Under the pieces are notes generated by a model, which saw nothing but the letters and a program-made list of their open reading frames with translations, was not told the DNA's origin and did not search any database. Source: Bacteroidota bacterium (GTDB lineage Bacteria > Bacteroidota > Bacteroidia > Bacteroidales > VadinHA17). Taken from it: DNA of 7,134 nucleotides. This document shows positions 5,691 through 7,134 of the stretch, one piece after another (within the stretch, counting starts at the first letter, position 1; each line of letters starts with the position of its first letter). A program made the position numbers and the translations under genes. The DNA lies in the NCBI GenBank assembly GCA_030628785.1, contig DAOVQI010000161.1, forward strand, positions 1 through 7,134, read 5' to 3'.

Positions 5691-7037
5691 ATGACTACAA
5701 TATATGTAAAAGCCATTATCCAGAGGAACGAAAAAAGAATAAAGCTAGTTTTTGATTATGATGCAGGACTTATCCGTGAAGTCAGAAAAATACCTGGTTG
5801 TAGGTGGAGCCAAACAATGTGCTGCTGGCACATTCCTTTCAGGGAGGATTATCTATCTTATCTGGCTGAACAGTTAGGAAATATTGAGATAGTATATAAA
5901 GAACCTCCTGTACAATTGAGAGGTGGATTAAAAGCATCAGACACTGAACGAAAAAAAATAAATGTTATCCACAATAAACGTGAAGGATTGTATTACATTA
6001 AGATCCCTTTTTACAAAAAGGATGAAATCAAAAAACTTGAAGGAGCTTGGTGGCATCCGGGGGCAAAAAAATGGACGGTATATGCAAACCGGGAAAACTG
6101 TCACCAGCTTAAGGAAATATTTGAGCAGGGAAATTATATATTATCTTTTGTTGAAGATGAAACAGATACACCGAAAAAAACAATAAGTAAAAAGGAACCT
6201 ATCCCGGAACTGGTTGAAAAAAAGTTTGAAGGCGAAATGATTTTAAGGAATAAAAGCTACCGAACCATTGCAACGTACAAGAGTTTGATCAATCAGTTTC
6301 TGAACCATTTTCAGGGATCGAAAATAAAAATGCTGCCGGCAGAAAAAATCAGGGAATACATTCTGGAAAGATTAGATGTTGATCACTATTCCAGATCTTA
6401 TCAAAACCAATTGATCAATGCATTGAAGAGGTATTATGAATATGTTCACGACAGAGAATTTGAGGATTTTGATTTACCGAGGCCAAAAAAAAGGCAAAGA
6501 TTACCAAATGTTATTTCACGGGAAGACATACAGAAGATGCTTGACATTACAAGGAATCAGAAACATAAAACGATATTAAGTATTTTGTATGGATGTGGTT
6601 TAAGGCGTAATGAAATTATCGAATTAAAATTACAGGATATTGATTTAAACGCAAAAACGATTACCGTACATGGCAAAGGAGATAAGTACAGAATTGTACC
6701 CATAGGGAAAAAGCTGGAGCAACAAATCAGTAAATTTTTAAAAAGCTATTTACCAAAGCAATATCTTTTTAACGGACAAAATGGTCTTCAATATACCGGG
6801 AGCAGTATTGGTAAACTTGTAAAAGCAAAAGGGAGAATAGCAGGTATTAAAAAAATAATAACACCTCATGCATTACGACATTCGTTTGCTACTCATTTAT
6901 TGGAAGCAGGCGTTGATTTACGAATTATACAAAAATTACTTGGACACAGCAGCAGTAAGACAACAGAAATATACACGCATGTAAGCCGAACAAGTATTTT
7001 AAGCATAAATAGTCCTTTGGAGGACATGAATTTTTGA
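5691..7037 (+). CDS. Tyrosine recombinase (XerC/D-like integrase) with two N-terminal HARP-like modules
   Basis: This is a site-specific recombinase of the phage-integrase/Xer family, 448 residues from this ATG. Residues about 2-67 and 90-152 are two copies of a small module (PGCRW..CCWHIP, then EGAWW..KKWTVY) resembling the HARP domain of SMARCAL1-type proteins. About 174-261 is the SAM-like core-binding domain, and 272-439 is the catalytic domain. The full catalytic set is present: Arg305 (GCGLR), Lys329 (HGKG), His393 and Arg396 (PHALRH), His419 (LLGH) and nucleophile Tyr428 (IYTH). The 16-odd-residue insert typical of integron integrases is absent. A GTG at 5658 would add 11 residues. I prefer 5691 because the first module begins right there and a GGAAAAGAAA purine run precedes it. 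At least 100 residues longer than XerC/XerD, it is unlikely to be the chromosome-dimer enzyme. It may drive an element, an inversion or a cassette system. Confidence 0.9.
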   Translation: MTTIYVKAIIQRNEKRIKLVFDYDAGLIREVRKIPGCRWSQTMCCWHIPFREDYLSYLAEQLGNIEIVYKEPPVQLRGGLKASDTERKKINVIHNKREGLYYIKIPFYKKDEIKKLEGAWWHPGAKKWTVYANRENCHQLKEIFEQGNYILSFVEDETDTPKKTISKKEPIPELVEKKFEGEMILRNKSYRTIATYKSLINQFLNHFQGSKIKMLPAEKIREYILERLDVDHYSRSYQNQLINALKRYYEYVHDREFEDFDLPRPKKRQRLPNVISREDIQKMLDITRNQKHKTILSILYGCGLRRNEIIELKLQDIDLNAKTITVHGKGDKYRIVPIGKKLEQQISKFLKSYLPKQYLFNGQNGLQYTGSSIGKLVKAKGRIAGIKKIITPHALRHSFATHLLEAGVDLRIIQKLLGHSSSKTTEIYTHVSRTSILSINSPLEDMNF

Positions 7038-7051
7038 TTATATTTGTAATA

Positions 7052-7074
7052 AAGGGGAACAAACTTCCTTTTAT
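7052..7074 (+). terminator. Weak hairpin after the recombinase gene
   Basis: AAGGGGAA and TTCCTTTT pair imperfectly (a two-base bulge) around a CAAAC loop, about 15 bases after the recombinase stop codon. The right arm runs into TTTTAT. The stem is short and AT-rich and the T-run is partly used in pairing, so this is only a possible terminator. Confidence 0.22.
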
Positions 7075-7134
7075 CCGGAAATATCGGAGTATTAATGTGA
7101 AGTTTATTCCCATTATAAACAAGTTGTTTAAAAA

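Noticed and set aside
5691..7037. Integron integrase (IntI) with an attI and cassette array
   Set aside because: The integron-specific insert in the catalytic domain is missing and no convincing attC pair (RYYYAAC with GTTRRRY around a folded stem) was found. Only a single GCTTAAC box was seen.
1..7134. CRISPR array, tRNA or rRNA genes
   Set aside because: There is no regularly spaced repeat-spacer pattern and no cloverleaf or rRNA-like conserved segment on either strand.

Overview
The window looks like chromosome from a Bacteroidetes (Bacteroidota) bacterium. It is AT-rich, its intergenic regions are long and its ribosome-binding sites are weak. It encodes an outer-membrane TonB-dependent receptor of the carboxypeptidase-regulatory-domain plus plug plus beta-barrel type ending in a C-terminal Phe, a secreted M61 peptidase, and a XerC/D-like tyrosine recombinase. 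The species cannot be named from the sequence alone.

Layout. Positions 1-570 carry no gene I can support but are rich in structure. There is a run of hairpins at 174-255, a perfect three-armed (T-shaped) foldback at 260-309 flanked by a 10-bp direct repeat, and a 101-bp MITE-like inverted-repeat unit at 405-505. A secreted M61-family peptidase with a PDZ domain follows on the + strand (571-2424). Next is a 68-codon + strand remnant (2556-2762): a signal peptide and about 39 residues of a secreted protein that stops abruptly where the convergent receptor gene ends. The receptor (2759-5176, - strand) is complete. A 514-bp divergent intergenic region (5177-5690) separates it from a + strand tyrosine recombinase (5691-7037). 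The recombinase has all its catalytic residues and carries two tandem copies of a HARP-like module at its N terminus. Just upstream of it lies a compact array of AAACG/CGTTT inverted repeats and CGACTAT direct repeats.

How the parts relate. The peptidase and the receptor are both cell-envelope proteins but are not an obvious operon. The receptor has no SusD-like partner in the window. The cut-off remnant, the near-zero spacing to the receptor stop codon and the nearby recombinase suggest that the segment to the right of about 2757 arrived by rearrangement or insertion. An imperfect repeat occurs at both sides of the receptor unit (2742-2757 and 5354-5373). These signs are suggestive only, and a chimeric assembly could also produce them. 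The most unusual items are the T-shaped foldback and the recombinase with two HARP-like modules. Any functional link between them is speculation.
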